NCBI GenBank assembly: GCA_026874595.1
Contig: CM049318.1
Location: forward strand, 47,348,456 to 47,412,455
DNA from: Sipunculus nudus
Lineage: Eukaryota; Annelida; Sipuncula; Golfingiida; Sipunculidae
Length of the DNA stretch: 64,000 bases
Direction: 5' to 3'
The notes beneath the pieces were generated by a model. That model was not told the DNA's origin, made no database searches, and worked only from the letters and a program-made list of their open reading frames with translations. Shown here one piece after another: positions 1-11,729 of this stretch (position 1 is the stretch's first letter; the number at the start of each line of letters is the position of its first letter). A program made the position numbers and the translations under genes.

Positions 1-847
1 CCATTGCTCTTTTATTTTGCGGATACACGTAGTCCCTTGTCGACTACCCGTATTCTAGTTATTCAACTGTTTACCTGCTAGATGTTACTTGTTAACAAGC
101 AATGGGTTTGTAAATATATGCCAGGTCTTTATATTATCGCCCAGTAATGAAGACGGATTTCCTGTGGTTTGATATTCCCCATAATTATAATGCGTATATA
201 TTAAATAGATAATAATACAACTGATATACCAGGAAAAGTGAATGTAAGGTAAGATCGCAAAAAGGAACCCCCACGAATCAATGATTATGTAAAAATCGCG
301 AAAATTTAACCCTGCTAATATGAAGCACACCAAGGTAATCTTGGAACAAGCGCATGCATCCATAAGCTCCATCTACAAGGATGTTCATTCTGTAAATATA
401 GGATGTTGTAAATAAAACAATTGAACTTTCCTTGGTGTTTCTTTCGACATGATGTAACGTATGAGGACCCTTATATATAAGTAAGAAAACAGGTTCTCAT
501 TGATGCGCCATTATTCATTTTAAAGGAAACAAAATGCGCTAATACATTTATCGACTTCTCTGATAGATTACGTTTTAACAGATTATTTATTTGTGCATTT
601 AAAAGAGTGCGAGATAGTGAACTTTCTATACTTTTTGCGTATTTTTCTTAATCTATATAAGTAATATTTCCGATACGTCTCTTGTTTAAAATTTTATCAA
701 ATTTGTGATTTTACCTCCCCCGTGTGGAACAATTTGTAAAGTTTTCAACCTGCCTTCACATGCATCTCTGGAAAATTGTATTTCAACTATTAAGTTTCAT
801 TAATACAAAATACTCACATACTTATAAGTCTTTCCCTTCTTATATAA
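1..847. other. Non-coding DNA before the LTR element
   Basis: AT-rich sequence with scattered short open frames on both strands and no recognisable protein motif, tRNA or tandem array. The right part may contain the eroded start of the LTR that is recognisable from about 848, but I cannot align it to the other LTR copies. Confidence 0.5.
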
Positions 848-1545
848 TTACTGCCTTCCTCGCCTGGCGGGAATTGCATTCTCAGTTTAATCCGTACTGG
901 TTGAACTCTCGTTGTCATGCTAGCTTGGGGCTTTCTCGCCTGGCCGAGCCGGGTCGGGCTCATGTGTCGACCCTGGTATGTAGAGACACAGCGATGTTTT
1001 TCTAGATAATTCCTGTAACGTGTGTACTGTGTTAGATTCTTTAGATTGTTCGAGAAATGGAAGCTTCTCGGCTTTGGGTGAGAAGTTATAAATAGGGGGC
1101 TATGTTTTAGAGCCGAGAGAGAGGTGAGAGAATATTCCAGCGGACGGAAGCAAGTTAGTCAGTGTGTGGGACCTATCCGATTATCAAGTAATTTCAGGGA
1201 TTCTATTATTACTAACTCAATGTAATTTAATGCTGCCTGCCTCAAATTTACTTTCATGATTGTTACAATAGCTTTACATTGGACTGTTATTCATGTGAAC
1301 TGTTCGCCAGGTTTATACATTTTAAAGGACTTATCACTGTGACAGTGGTGGTATCCAGGTAATGTGCTCTTTGTTTATTTTACTGTGTGATTGTATTGAT
1401 TTGTTGTTATACCGCTGTTATACTGTGTAATTGTATTGATTTAGTGTATTGTAATGTTAGGGTTGTTTTAAGAAGAAATTATAGTTAATTTTAACGAAAA
1501 ACCTCTGACTTCTTTATTCATTTCCCTAGACATTTCACGCGACAC
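848..1545 (+). repeat. 5' LTR of the truncated retrotransposon
   Basis: Long, near-continuous similarity to the reverse complement of 36182-36961. Shared blocks include the start of recognisable similarity near 848, the stretch around 1040-1140 with the TATA box, the GTGACAGTGG block near 1340, and the end block at about 1525-1540. The first 60 or so bases expected from the complete copy (which starts TGTTACGGG) are not recognisable here, so the 5' edge is eroded or replaced. The right edge is set by loss of similarity just before the gag start region. Confidence 0.75.
1087..1095 (+). promoter_or_regulatory. LTR TATA box
   Basis: TATAAATAG sits about 20 bases before a block (TTAGAGCCGAGAGAGAG) also found, with small changes, after the TATA-like sequences of the other two LTR copies (TATATAAAG in the 36-kb copy, TATAAATAGG in the 52-kb copy). 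Conservation across three copies supports it as the LTR core promoter, with transcription starting shortly downstream. It is a motif-level call. Confidence 0.6.
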
Positions 1546-1647
1546 ATTGTTTTATCATACATTGTTTACAAGATTACATACTCATTACAATACATCGTTT
1601 ACAGGATTTATCTCAGTGGTTTTTTGTTATTGTTTTAACATCTTAAC

Positions 1648-2870
1648 ATGGCAGATTTCAAACCTGAGAAATTTGTTTACGATCCCGACCCTTATCAACT
1701 TGAACGGTTGACAAAGGAACAGTTGTTGTGTTTGGGACAACACTTAGGGCTAAGTGTGAAAAGAGCTTTGAGAAAGCCTGATATCATTGCTAAAATCATG
1801 CAGGATCTAGTTAGTAAAGGTTTAATTGATGAGAGTGAAGTTGAAACATAAAAAAATGACAGCCTTTCTATGCAATTAGAATTTAAAAAGTTGGAAATGC
1901 AACATGAGCTAGCATTAAAGGAGAGGGAGGAACATGAAAGGTTCGAAAGAGAAAGACTAGAAAAAGAAATAGAAACAGAAAGACTAGAAAAAGAAAAAGA
2001 AATTGAGTTAAAACGACTGGAGTTAGAAAGACTTAAACTAGAACATAGTCTACGTGCTGCCCAAACTCACAGTTTTGATGTTGCTAAACACATTAGACTT
2101 GTCCCACCTTTTCAAGAAAAAGAGGTTGATGAATATTTCTTGCATTTTGAGAAGGTAGCTGGAAATTTAAAAAAGGCTTAAGGAAATTGGACTATGCTGT
2201 TAAAAAGTGTATTGACTGGCAAGGCCAGAGAAATTTATACAGAGCTTTCAGTAGAAGCTGCAGCTGACTATGACCTGGTAAAGCGGTTAATCCTAAAAGG
2301 TTATGAAATAGTTCCGGAGGCTTACCGCCAGAAATTCAGAAATTGGGAAAGCGCAAAGATCAGACCTACGTTCAATTTGCTAGGAGTAAAGAGCAGTTGC
2401 TTGATCGCTGGTGTAATTCTAAAAATGTAATGAAAGGTAATGACAATTTGCGCCTGTTAATTTTGCTTGAAGAATTTAAGCGCTGCATTAACGCAGATGT
2501 TAAAATTTTTCTTGATGAGAAAAGTCCTGAAACACTTGACATTGCTGCTCAATTAGCTGATGATTATTCATTAACACACAAAATGTCCTTTACTAGCAAA
2601 TCAAACCAGTCATTCACAAACAATGATGTAAATCAGTATGGTCAAAAGAAGTTTAAAGCGCAGTCAGCCAGAACTAGTAGTCCTGATAGTTCAGCAAAGT
2701 CCATTGCTACATCTCAGTCCACGTCCACTGTGTCTAAGTCCAACCAAGTCCAATCATTTTCAAAGAAAATCTGTAATTACTGCAAGAAGGAAGGTCATCT
2801 AATATCTGACTGCTGGAAACTTGCGAATAAACCAAATAGCAAACCTTCTGGTTTCAAAGTCTATGCATAG
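1648..2870 (+). pseudogene. Broken gag-like gene (coiled coil, SCAN-like, zinc knuckle)
   Basis: Retroelement structural protein that would coat element RNA. Domains in order: an N-terminal helical segment (1648-1851), a charged Glu/Lys/Arg coiled coil (about 1870-2050), a SCAN-like capsid segment (about 2100-2580; it includes VPEAYRQKFRNW and later LLDRWC and LADDY), a Ser/Thr-rich linker, then a zinc knuckle CNYCKKEGHLISDC (CX2CX4HX4C) near 2776-2820. Breaks: TAA at 1849-1851 and TAA at 2179-2181, both leaving the same frame open on the other side, and a frameshift between about 2343 and 2400. The ATG at 1648 begins the first conserved segment, so I take it as the start. I did not write out a repaired frame. 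The SCAN-like call rests on pattern memory of Gypsy gags in metazoans. Confidence 0.7.
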
Positions 2871-2965
2871 CTTAGTACAAGAGCCAGGCTCTTCTTTTAA
2901 TGTAAATAAGGGGTACAACTCCTTTATTGACTCTTATAAAGTAGTTTGATGCTACGGAGGCCCAA

Positions 2966-3740
2966 GTGCCGTCTGAATCCCAAGAAGAATCCGTAGCTTG
3001 CGGGGTTAAACCCTCTGTTGATTCCTGCGAGGAATTAAATAAGGCTAGGTCCTTTCAAGACACCTGCAAGGAGTATCCTTTAAATAAGGCTAAGTACTTT
3101 TATGACTCTTGCGAGAGTATTTCAAATGAGGCCAGGTCCACTTATGACAAACAGAAGTTTGTTTCTGCTGAGGAAAATTCCTCTGTTGACTCCCATGAGG
3201 AGTTTGATGATAAAAAGGATGTAGATTCCTTAAATGACTCTGAAAAAGAGTTTATGACTGACACTGTCAATGTCAGTTCTTTGTTTTATGAAGCTGAGGT
3301 AGTAGATTCCTCTCCTGATTCTGAAATGGAGTTATTTGAGCCATTCATAAATAATGGTTTTGTATCACTTTCAAGTGATTTTTCAGATTCTACCCCTATT
3401 AGAATTTTGAGGGACACTGGTTCAGGCCAGACTCATGTTAGCAAACACTTTGCCATTTTCTAATATGTCTTTTACTGGCGCACATGGACTTGTTTATGGT
3501 GTGTTTTCAGACAAGCACACTTCAGTTCCGCTTCACAGTATAAATTTAAAGTCTGATTTGATTTCTGGGAATATTACTGTGGGCAAAAGAACTATTTTAC
3601 CCTTTAAGGGAATTCAGTTGCTACTAGGCAATGATGTTGCAGATGACAAAGTAGAGCCTGTACCAATAGTGACAGAAAAGCCGTCACTTGATCAGGACAC
3701 TTATCCGGAAAGTCAGGAAATTCCTGACCTTTCACCTTAA
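2966..3740 (+). pseudogene. Retropepsin-like protease region, frameshifted
   Basis: An acidic Ser/Asp/Glu-rich linker (2966-3370) with repeated DSCEE/DSHEE-like motifs leads into ILRDTGSGQTHV (near 3400-3440), which carries the D-T-G-S catalytic motif of pepsin-type retroelement proteases. The next frame (3435-3740) continues with the second half of the fold and a LLLGNDVA block, in the place where retropepsins have their conserved late I-L-G-x-D-like strand. The change of frame near 3440-3460 breaks the domain. The region ends in a stop at 3738-3740 and no polymerase follows. It lies in a different frame from gag, so expression would have needed frameshifting or bypass, if it was not simply broken there too. 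Confidence 0.65.
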
Positions 3741-4361
3741 TGCATATTATGAACCATTCCTGGCCTCAAAACTATCACCAAATGAATATGTGCATTTTGA
3801 ATTTAGATGAAAATGACCCTTTGTATGTGTTTCTATGTCACTTTCCGGCAAAAAATGCTATATCATGGCGATTGGTGTTATTTCTCTTGAAAGTATGACA
3901 TTGACCTTGACCTTAATGCATGATATGTACCTTTTATGACCTCAGAGGTATTACCAAGTTTATGGGCAGCCTTATGTCAAATGTAATGACACTTTAAATG
4001 TTTTTATAACACTTTGGTTAAAAGGTTCCCATATCAGGACGAGTTTGGATTTTTTCCAGCGAAATTTGATATAATGTTAGTTGGAAATGACGCCTATGAC
4101 AGTTAGTTATGGAATTATGGCCATTTACTATTTCACCTCTAATAATGGAGCCCATCTTGGATGGATTTTTGGAAAATGACAGTTTGCCGTATGTGGAATC
4201 GGGTTGGGTCTTATTTGTGCAGGAAGACTCCATAAATAAATCCGTTTTGATAACATTTTTGTCCAACCTAAGTCATTCGTTGACTGGACTATAAAATCTT
4301 TAAATCAAATGTAGTCATCTTGGTATGCAATAAACTGTTGAATATGAACAAATGTCATGGA
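3741..4361. other. Non-coding DNA with TTGACCTTGACC-type repeats
   Basis: No coding motif. The stretch near 3895-3920 has the tandem TGACCTTGACC style that is common in dispersed molluscan repeats, so this may be part of an old repeat, but I cannot define its ends. Confidence 0.4.
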
Positions 4362-4494
4362 TGTTCACAGCTGCTGCCCAGATGGTACATTTACTGTTCA
4401 CAGCTGCTGTCCAGATGGTACACTTACTGTTTACAACTGCTGCCCTGATGGTACACTTACTGTTCACAGCTGCTGCCCAGATGGTACACTTTAG
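4362..4494. repeat. Minisatellite, 33-bp unit, 4 copies
   Basis: Four tandem copies of a unit built on GTTCACAGCTGCTGCCCAGA followed by TGGTACACTTACT. Copies differ by a few substitutions. The CAGCTG core recurs in each unit except where one copy has CAACTG. Confidence 0.9.
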
Positions 4495-4546
4495 TTTTTA
4501 GTATACAAATGAAATTTAGTTAAAACCTAGTCATTCATCATTTAAT

Positions 4547-4985
4547 GTGAAATCCTAATTATCAGGACACTGACCAGGTAGCACTGCGCTCAGTCAGATA
4601 TCACCTGTGAAATCCTAGTTAACCAAGACACTGACCTCGTTAACACAGTGCATATTCTGATATTACCTTCGAAATCCTAGTTAACCAAGACACTGACCTC
4701 GTTAACACAGCGCTGATTCATATATCACCTGCGAAATCCTAGTTTACCAAGACACTGACCTCGTTAACACAGCGCTGATTCATATATCACCTGCGAAATC
4801 CTAGTTTACCAAGACACTGACCTCGTTAACACAGCGCTGATTCATATATCACCTGCGAAATCCTAGTTTACCAAGACACTAACCTCGTTAACACAGCGCT
4901 GATTCATTATATTACCTGCGAAATCCTAGTTCAGCAAGACACTGACCTCGATAACACCGCGCTGATTCAGATATTACCTGCGAAG
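4547..4985. repeat. Minisatellite, about 62-bp unit, 7 copies
   Basis: Seven tandem units, each with GAAATCCTAGTT, CCAAGACACTGACCTCGTTA and ACACAGCGCTGATTC, then TATCACCTGC. Central copies (about 4675-4905) are almost identical while the edge copies are more divergent, the usual sign of homogenisation from the middle. Confidence 0.92.
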
Positions 4986-6785
4986 GATGACATTGAGAAC
5001 ACATAGATAGACCTGGTGGTGGATACTGTATCGTTTTGCCGTCTTCATTATAAAAGGCATGGAGCAGGTGCTCGTTCACTGAACCTCCCATACAAATATA
5101 TTTTTATGCTTATTTTAGTTTGTCGCAAGAAGCAAGGCGTTTACCACCTGTGGATTGTTCTTTTCAAAGAAGGGAACCAATTTACCATAACATTTTTGTT
5201 TTTGTACTGTTTGTTTTCAAGACCGATGAAGCATGCACCAGCTTGCAGAGATTATTGATTTAACGAGTGGCTGTGTTTGGCTGTTAATTTAGGAAAGGTA
5301 GGCCTATTGATTATATCATGATTATCGAAATGACGGAGTTGAACACATGGCAAACTCACTCAGTTACCGTTGTGTCTTGTAAGTCCATGTTATTGCTGTG
5401 TTTCTTTATCGCAGAATGCCAGTCATCATGATGTCAAAATTAATCATGTTGGCTGAGAATATTTAAATTATTGGCTAGATTTTTGATGGGCCCCTCTTGC
5501 CCAGTAGACTCATAACTCATACACAACATATGCCACTAGAAATATTTTTTTTTTTGTGGTGGGGAATAATAATTTTTCGGTCTAATATGAAAATTATATC
5601 AACTATTTTACAAATTATTAACCAAACCTATATCTCAGGCTGAGGACACACCGAACATCTCACGGATTATGCCAAATTCATTAATGTTTTAATGCAGGTA
5701 GGTTGCCATGTGATGTCATCTAATAACGCGGTCATCACGTAATTTAGACGTCACGCAGCAATCTTCAGGTAATATAGTAATGGCGTAGAGCAATAATGAT
5801 TTAACGATTCTCGTTGCACGATGGAATAAAGACTGGAGTTAGCATCAAATGTTTTATTGGTACATATACACATCTCTGTGCACCCTCGTGTGAGCTTTTA
5901 CTGCTTAAGCCACCTGTCCGCGGCATGACAAACTAATTTAAATAGTCATGGCGGCCGCGTCGTTACGCGTGTGGTTGCATTAGGAACAGCACTGCTTTGC
6001 ATAAAACTTTTAAAACTCTTAAAAAGATGACGAGTCTCTATGAGGTTCCTGAAAGATGCGTTCAGTTATCCATGGTCTGTTTTTTATTTAATATCAATGT
6101 GATTGGAGCGACACTGAAAAAGAAAATGACAGGATGGGTTACGTACACTGGATTATCCTACCCGTTCATTACTTTGAATACTTGAACGTTCACCAGTTTA
6201 GTTTCGTCCTAAATACGACATATGGTGCTCTAGTATTTGATAACGAATGGTTGAACTGTTTTAATATTAATTGATAACAGAATAACTCACCAGTTACAGG
6301 TGAAGATTAGCACATGCCGTAGTTATAACATGTGTAAAGATACTTTGTAAATTAATAATTAAGAGATCACGGACAGATTATTACAAACCCTACTTACCAC
6401 ATATTTTATAAATAGAATAAAATTTTTTTGTTGGTGTTCTAGGAAATTCTGAACATTTTGTAATGTCTGACCCTATGAGTCCGAGAAACACGTCCGGCTT
6501 TTGTTCACAATAGTAAATGCCGACAGATCACGCTGCGATAAGTCCTTGAAATTTTAATTTGAAATGTATCTTGATCAATGGGAAAAATTAGGAAAATGAA
6601 CCCCCTTAGGACACAATTTTTATCATTCCCGACAGTTCAAAAAAGGACATCTCCAAGGCGTGGCTACAGAGGAGTTCCGTTTCAAGTATCACCATCAATT
6701 ATAGATTCGCTTCAAGATTTACCGGAAGTACGGTAGACAACTCGTGATTTCAATAATTCAGTAGGAAATTACAAATACGAGTAAA
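4986..6785. other. Non-coding DNA, nothing recognised
   Basis: AT-rich. Open frames are short (maximum about 80 codons) and show no domain, repeat or compositional bias that would support a gene. No tandem array, tRNA or element boundary was seen until the TIR at 6786. Confidence 0.5.
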
Positions 6786-6843
6786 AGTGCGGCGGCAAAT
6801 GGAAAAATTGTTCAAATTGTGATAAAAGTACCAAATTTGGTAC
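6786..6843 (+). repeat. Left terminal inverted repeat of composite copy 1
   Basis: Begins AGTGCGGCGG and ends with a perfect 12-bp palindrome ACCAAATTTGGT at 6830-6841. The inner 26 bases match the reverse complement of the right end with about one mismatch; the middle contains small indels. Confidence 0.75.
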
Positions 6844-7365
6844 AGTTGTAGTATTGTACACTGGCTTTCATTTAAGAAGTAGTTCCACGAAATATTCATG
6901 GTATTTCAGGGGTGGATCCTGTAATTAGTTTGGTTGTACCGATGAATAAATTAAATAATTGATAAATAATGTATAATCTTAAAGTGTTCGATCAAGGCCC
7001 TTTATTTTGCAAAACATGAAATACAGAAGTCTGCTGATGCTCTAACTTTACTTTCAAGGGAAGTTAATTCAGTTTAACATGCGACCAGATTAATGGAACA
7101 GGATGTATTTATTTATCAAGTACTGTGCAGAACTAACGCGATTTAGCACGCCTTTTTAATTTTGTTAACATGTATATATCGCAAACATGTTTCATGTAAA
7201 TTATAACAAAATATACCAATTACTAACTAAATAAAGGGTATGTGACAACAAGAATTATTACATGGGTATAATTATAACTATTTATGTTTGTCAATCAGCC
7301 TACTCAAGAGAAAGTTAATTATTCAGTAAAAATGTTTCGGAACTCTGCCTGTCTACTCTTCCTGT

Positions 7366-7960
7366 TCATATGAGGGCTCTAGACCTATTGAATAACACAC
7401 CTGTCAGAATTCCAATATGGCCCCCACAGCCCAATAGCTGAATTTCTTCCGCACGTGATAACTCAACAACAACAACATACTTCAGCTCTCCCAAATTCAC
7501 AGGGATGATTGTAACATACGAGGGCTTCAGACCTATTGAATTACAGACTTGCCGGAATTTCAATATGGCCACCAGATAATAATGGGTGATTTTCTTTCGC
7601 ACCGGATATCTCAACAAAATTTGCTTGATTTTTATCATTATATCCGGGATCATTGGTGCCTATGCGGACTCGATCCCTTTTCAATAACAAACCTGTCAGA
7701 ATTCCAATATGGCTCCCAGAGCACATTTGGGGGATATTCTTTTAAGCGCGATATCTCGACTAGAACATAGAACAAGCTTGATCTATCTCATTTACGCAGA
7801 GGTGATTGGAGACCTGTCGGAATTCCAATATGGCAACCAGAGCACTATCGTTGATTTTCTTTCGCAACAATATGCTTGATCTTTCTCAAATTCACAGGGA
7901 TCATTGGTGCCTATTAGGGCTTTTGGCCTATTGAAATACAGACTTGCTAAAAATAAAATA
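7366..7960 (+). repeat. Array of about 145-bp monomers upstream of the LINE
   Basis: About five degenerate direct repeats. Recurring blocks are AGGGCTTCAGACCTATTGAA, CAGAATTCCAATATGGCCAC, TTGATTTTCTTTCGCAC, ATATCTCAACAA and GGGATCATTGGTGCCTATG. The array ends about 180 bases before the first LINE coding motif. Tandem monomers directly upstream of a LINE can act as its promoter in other families, so this may be the LINE 5' UTR; alternatively it belongs to the TIR element. Confidence 0.8.
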
Positions 7961-8142
7961 AGGCCAACAGACTACACACATTATGTCAGACATATCATAT
8001 TTAATATTATTTGAACCAGTAGGATTTTCCCTCATGCATATGGATAAAATCCTGTTTCTGTTGTCATATTTTTCAATATTAACTTAATTTTTCACCCATA
8101 TGTAATTTAGTCCAGCACTAGCAGAAATGCTAATGCAGAATT

Positions 8143-9170
8143 AGCAACATTGAATGCACATGGACTTAAGAACAAAATTAAATCAGTAGAAGTCAAACAA
8201 TTGATAAATAATCACAGTATTGTATGTATCACTAAGACATGGGCAACCACAGATAATGAATTTTCTGATGCGTTTCACGGGTACTATGGTTATGGAATAG
8301 TCAGGAAGAGTATAGGGAGAGGAGGGGTCTTAGTTTACGTGCAACAGAAATTAAAGGGTATGATGGTGCCTTAATTAATGAAGATAAAGATTTGGTCATA
8401 GTTTGCTGCTATATTGCGCCAGCAGGTTCATCATTCTATGTGGATGAAGATGAAATAAATGGTATCAACAGGCTGGAAATTTTATTGGTATATACTTTAG
8501 CAGAATTTGATGAATTTAATTTAATTCTCCTTGGTGATTTTAATGCTAGAACTGTAAATATAACAGATATACCAGATATTCCAGGAGACTGAATTACGTG
8601 TTTTACTCCTTTTGGTAGCAGTGTAGTTGATTATGTAATTGTCAGTAGTTGTCTACTTCATAAGGTAGATGGATCCTGTGTATTATCAGATGATCCGTCC
8701 GATCACTTTCCTTTAAGCTGTTCACCTAATATTATCAGACCAAGGAAAGAGCTTTCGAATGAACACATATGCGAACTGACAAAATGGGTAAAATTTTATC
8801 AGACTGATGAAGATAAAACAAATATTTCAAAATCATTAGAACAAATAGAATGTGCGTTACTTTTCAACACATTTAATGAAACCTTAAAAACATATCCGGA
8901 CAAAGCAAGTGAGGCATTGGTTAGTATTTATCAAATTATATTCTACAGAAATAAACTAAACTTTCCGAGACAATATGAAACTAATGCAACAAAATGGTGG
9001 GACAAAGAATGTGAATTTTGGAAAAATGAAAAATATATTGCTTTGAATAAGTATATATGTACAATATCAGATGGCGACTTACTTAATTATAAACAAACAA
9101 GACAGAGGTTTAAAAAATATGAGAAGAAAAGAAGGCAATCATCCAAGCCTCAGAGGTGGAAAAGGTGATA
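8143..9170 (+). pseudogene. LINE endonuclease half, copy 1 (broken)
   Basis: Apurinic-like endonuclease of a non-LTR retrotransposon, which would nick target DNA. Visible pieces: LNAHGL (catalytic Asn region), CITKTW at about 8228-8245, RGGVLVYV, then after a frameshift near 8348 VIVCCYIAP and LLGDFNART, a TGA at 8590-8592, then DYVIVSS and SDDPSDHFPL (SDH motif) further on. The family usually has T-E-T-W where this copy has T-K-T-W, so the catalytic Glu is replaced by Lys (codon 8234-8236). A further linker segment with EFWKNEKYIALNKYI runs at 8917-9168. Not functional. Confidence 0.85.
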
Positions 9171-11065
9171 GGTGCAAAAGACACTGGTTCCATGTGAAAA
9201 AACATGAGATTTTTAAATAAAAAGAAAATTGTTACAATAGTAGAACCGGTACGTTTGTATACAAACATTTTAAGGAACTTTTGAATTCATCAACACATGA
9301 AATTAATCAAGAGTTTAAGAATCCTACTCTGGAATATTTAAAAAATGTATTAGAAATTGAAAAGGAGACAAAGCTTGATGGACTCATAACACCATGTGAA
9401 GTACAGAAAGCCATAAATGAAATGAAAAAAGGAAAGGCCTTCGGGCCTTCGATATAGTCACATATCGTCTCATATATTACAATTATTTATTAGTGTATTA
9501 GGAAATGGATTTTCCCAGCCTCTTGGAGCAAAGCATTTTATGTACCAATTCACAAAAAGGCTTCCACCATAGATCCTAAAATATTATAGAGGTATTTCAT
9601 TACTTAATACCGTGGGTAAACTATTTACAAAAATATTGGCAAACAGAATTCAAAATTATGTTGATCAAGCTGGATTATTATGTGAAGCACAAGCTGGCTA
9701 TAGGAAAGGTTATTCAACAGTAGACCATTTATTTTCTTTAAAGGGATGTGTGCAGAATTATTTAACTGCTTTTGATAGTATACAACATTATTTTATTGTG
9801 GTATGTTTCAGTTAAATCTGGGATAAAAGGGAAACTCTTACAGACACTTCAGTCAATATTTAGTCAATGAAATCATGTCTTCTTACAGAGGAAGGATTGA
9901 CAGATTATTTTGAATGTACTAACGGAACTCGACCAGGGTGCATGGTGATTCCCCTTCTGTTTTCTTTATTCATAGATGAATTTTATGAACAAATTAATGA
10001 AACAGATTGTCATGGTATAAATATTGATGAATATTTGACAAACTTAATGACACTAATGTACGCTGATGATTTAGTATGCTTCGGCGATACAATAGGACGT
10101 CTCCAAGAACAAATAAACCAGTTGCAATTTTTTTCCTGTCAATTATGGCTTAAACGTTAATTTAGGAAAGACAAAAATTATGATTTTTAGACACGGGGGT
10201 TCATTAAAAAGAATGGGGAAATGGCACTATCAAAAATACTCAAATTGAAACGGTAAATTACTATAGATACTTAGGGGTAATATTTACAAGTACATTGTCA
10301 TGGTATAAAACCATATGGTAAGAAAGCGCAGGCAATACAGGCTGTTTGAGCAGTGACTCTCATAAAAAAAACTTATATAGGAAATAAAGTTGTTTATCAG
10401 TGAGCCAGCTATTTTATCGATTTGATTGTATGGTTACACCGGTATTATTATTTGGTTCAGAACTGTGGGGCTATGAAAGATGTGAAATAACTGAAAAAGG
10501 TGCAATATAAATTTTGCAAGTATATTCTAAAATTTAGCTCTTCAGCTCTAAACGCAGCATCATTGGGAGAGTTTGGGAGGCATCCGATGTATGTCGGTCA
10601 GTTATTAAGATGTGTAAAATACTGGACAAAACTACTAACATTACGGTAAAAATAGATATCCAAAGCGTATATATAACATGCTGTTTAATCTAGATATGAA
10701 TGGAAAACACACGGGTTACTCATATAAGAAGCAAATATGCAGCGAAGGTTTCGGGTATTTGTGGATGAATCAAGAAGTAGGAGACATTAGAATATTTTTG
10801 GCAGAACAAAACTGGTCTTGTGATGTAGAAGTAAATACTAAATTTAATTTATATGGTACTTTTAAATCTATGCTCTCAATGGAGAAATATTTACTGTGTG
10901 ACTAATACCAAGCATAAACAAGCGCTAGCCAGATTGAAATGTTCAAGTCATGATTTGATGATTGAAAACGGAAGGTATAAGCAAATTGATAGAGTTTGTT
11001 GGTTTTCAAGATTTGTTTGTAGAAATAAAAATTTAAAACGTTGTTTAGTTGTACATTTACGATAA
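9171..11065 (+). pseudogene. LINE reverse-transcriptase half, copy 1 (broken)
   Basis: Pieces in order: the region before RT motif 1 ending FG-P (the GPDGI block is deleted near 9445); GKLFTKILANRIQ and AGYRKGYSTVDH (9612-9760); a junction QNYL-TAFDSI where about a dozen residues including the first catalytic Asp of motif A are missing; NGTRPGCM, then YADD at 10059-10070; NLGKTKIMIF just after; many frameshifts to 10660; a C-terminal part with GEFGRHPMYVGQLLR and finally CSSHDLMIENGRY before a stop at 11063-11065. That C-terminus recalls LINEs common in bivalves and corals, but I cannot name the clade. Loss of motif A and multiple frameshifts make it dead. Confidence 0.85.
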
Positions 11066-11729
11066 CATTTTAAAAGAATGTACCCTGATAATTAAATATG
11101 ATCCGCCCCTGGAAATTCAGGGGTTTATTTCAGTGCTCATTTGGAAATGTCCATAAGCTCATTAATACAAACAACAGATATTTTGCACTAAAACAATAAA
11201 ACTGTACATGCTTTTTAAGCACGAAGCAACATACACATTGTATGATGAAATATGTAATGTTAATAACCCATACAACGTAAGTAGTACCCCCCCCCCTCAT
11301 TGCCCTCTCCCATCGTCTCCTATATTCACAAAGGAGATATCGACGAGATGTGAATTGGTATAGTGATTATACCTTACTTTAAAACAGAAGATTTATGTCA
11401 TATTTAACATTAATTAACTTTAGTTAACTACATGTCGTTGAAAGGCAAATAGTCATTTTTTAATTACAAATGTTTACATTAATGAGATCACAAAGGTAAT
11501 TTTATTACATTTCTCATGATGATGTTAATTAAATAGAACCAAATATTCTTAAATTTTACCCAATCTTTAAGGAATGTATAAGATGTAATGTAACTATGAT
11601 GATCTTCCGTGTATTTTTTCATATAAATTTGAGTACCCCAAATTTAACATAGGCTCCGCCCGCGTTACACTGAGAAGATTTGGTGGAACTAATAAAAAAA
11701 TGAAAATGTATTATCCAAACTTCATCTCC

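Larger units (their letters stand above)
848..3740 (+). mobile_element. Truncated LTR retrotransposon (5' LTR, gag, protease)
   Basis: The order is LTR, a gag-like region with a zinc knuckle, and an aspartic-protease-like region. This matches the 5' half of a Ty3/Gypsy-type element. After 3740 I see no reverse transcriptase, RNase H, integrase or 3' LTR, so the copy is cut off inside or just after the protease. Each coding region carries stops or frameshifts, so it is a relic. The Ty3/Gypsy assignment is inference from the SCAN-like gag plus one CX2CX4HX4C knuckle; without polymerase the clade cannot be fixed. The LTR is related to solo LTRs at 36182-36961 and about 52510-53165. Confidence 0.75.
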
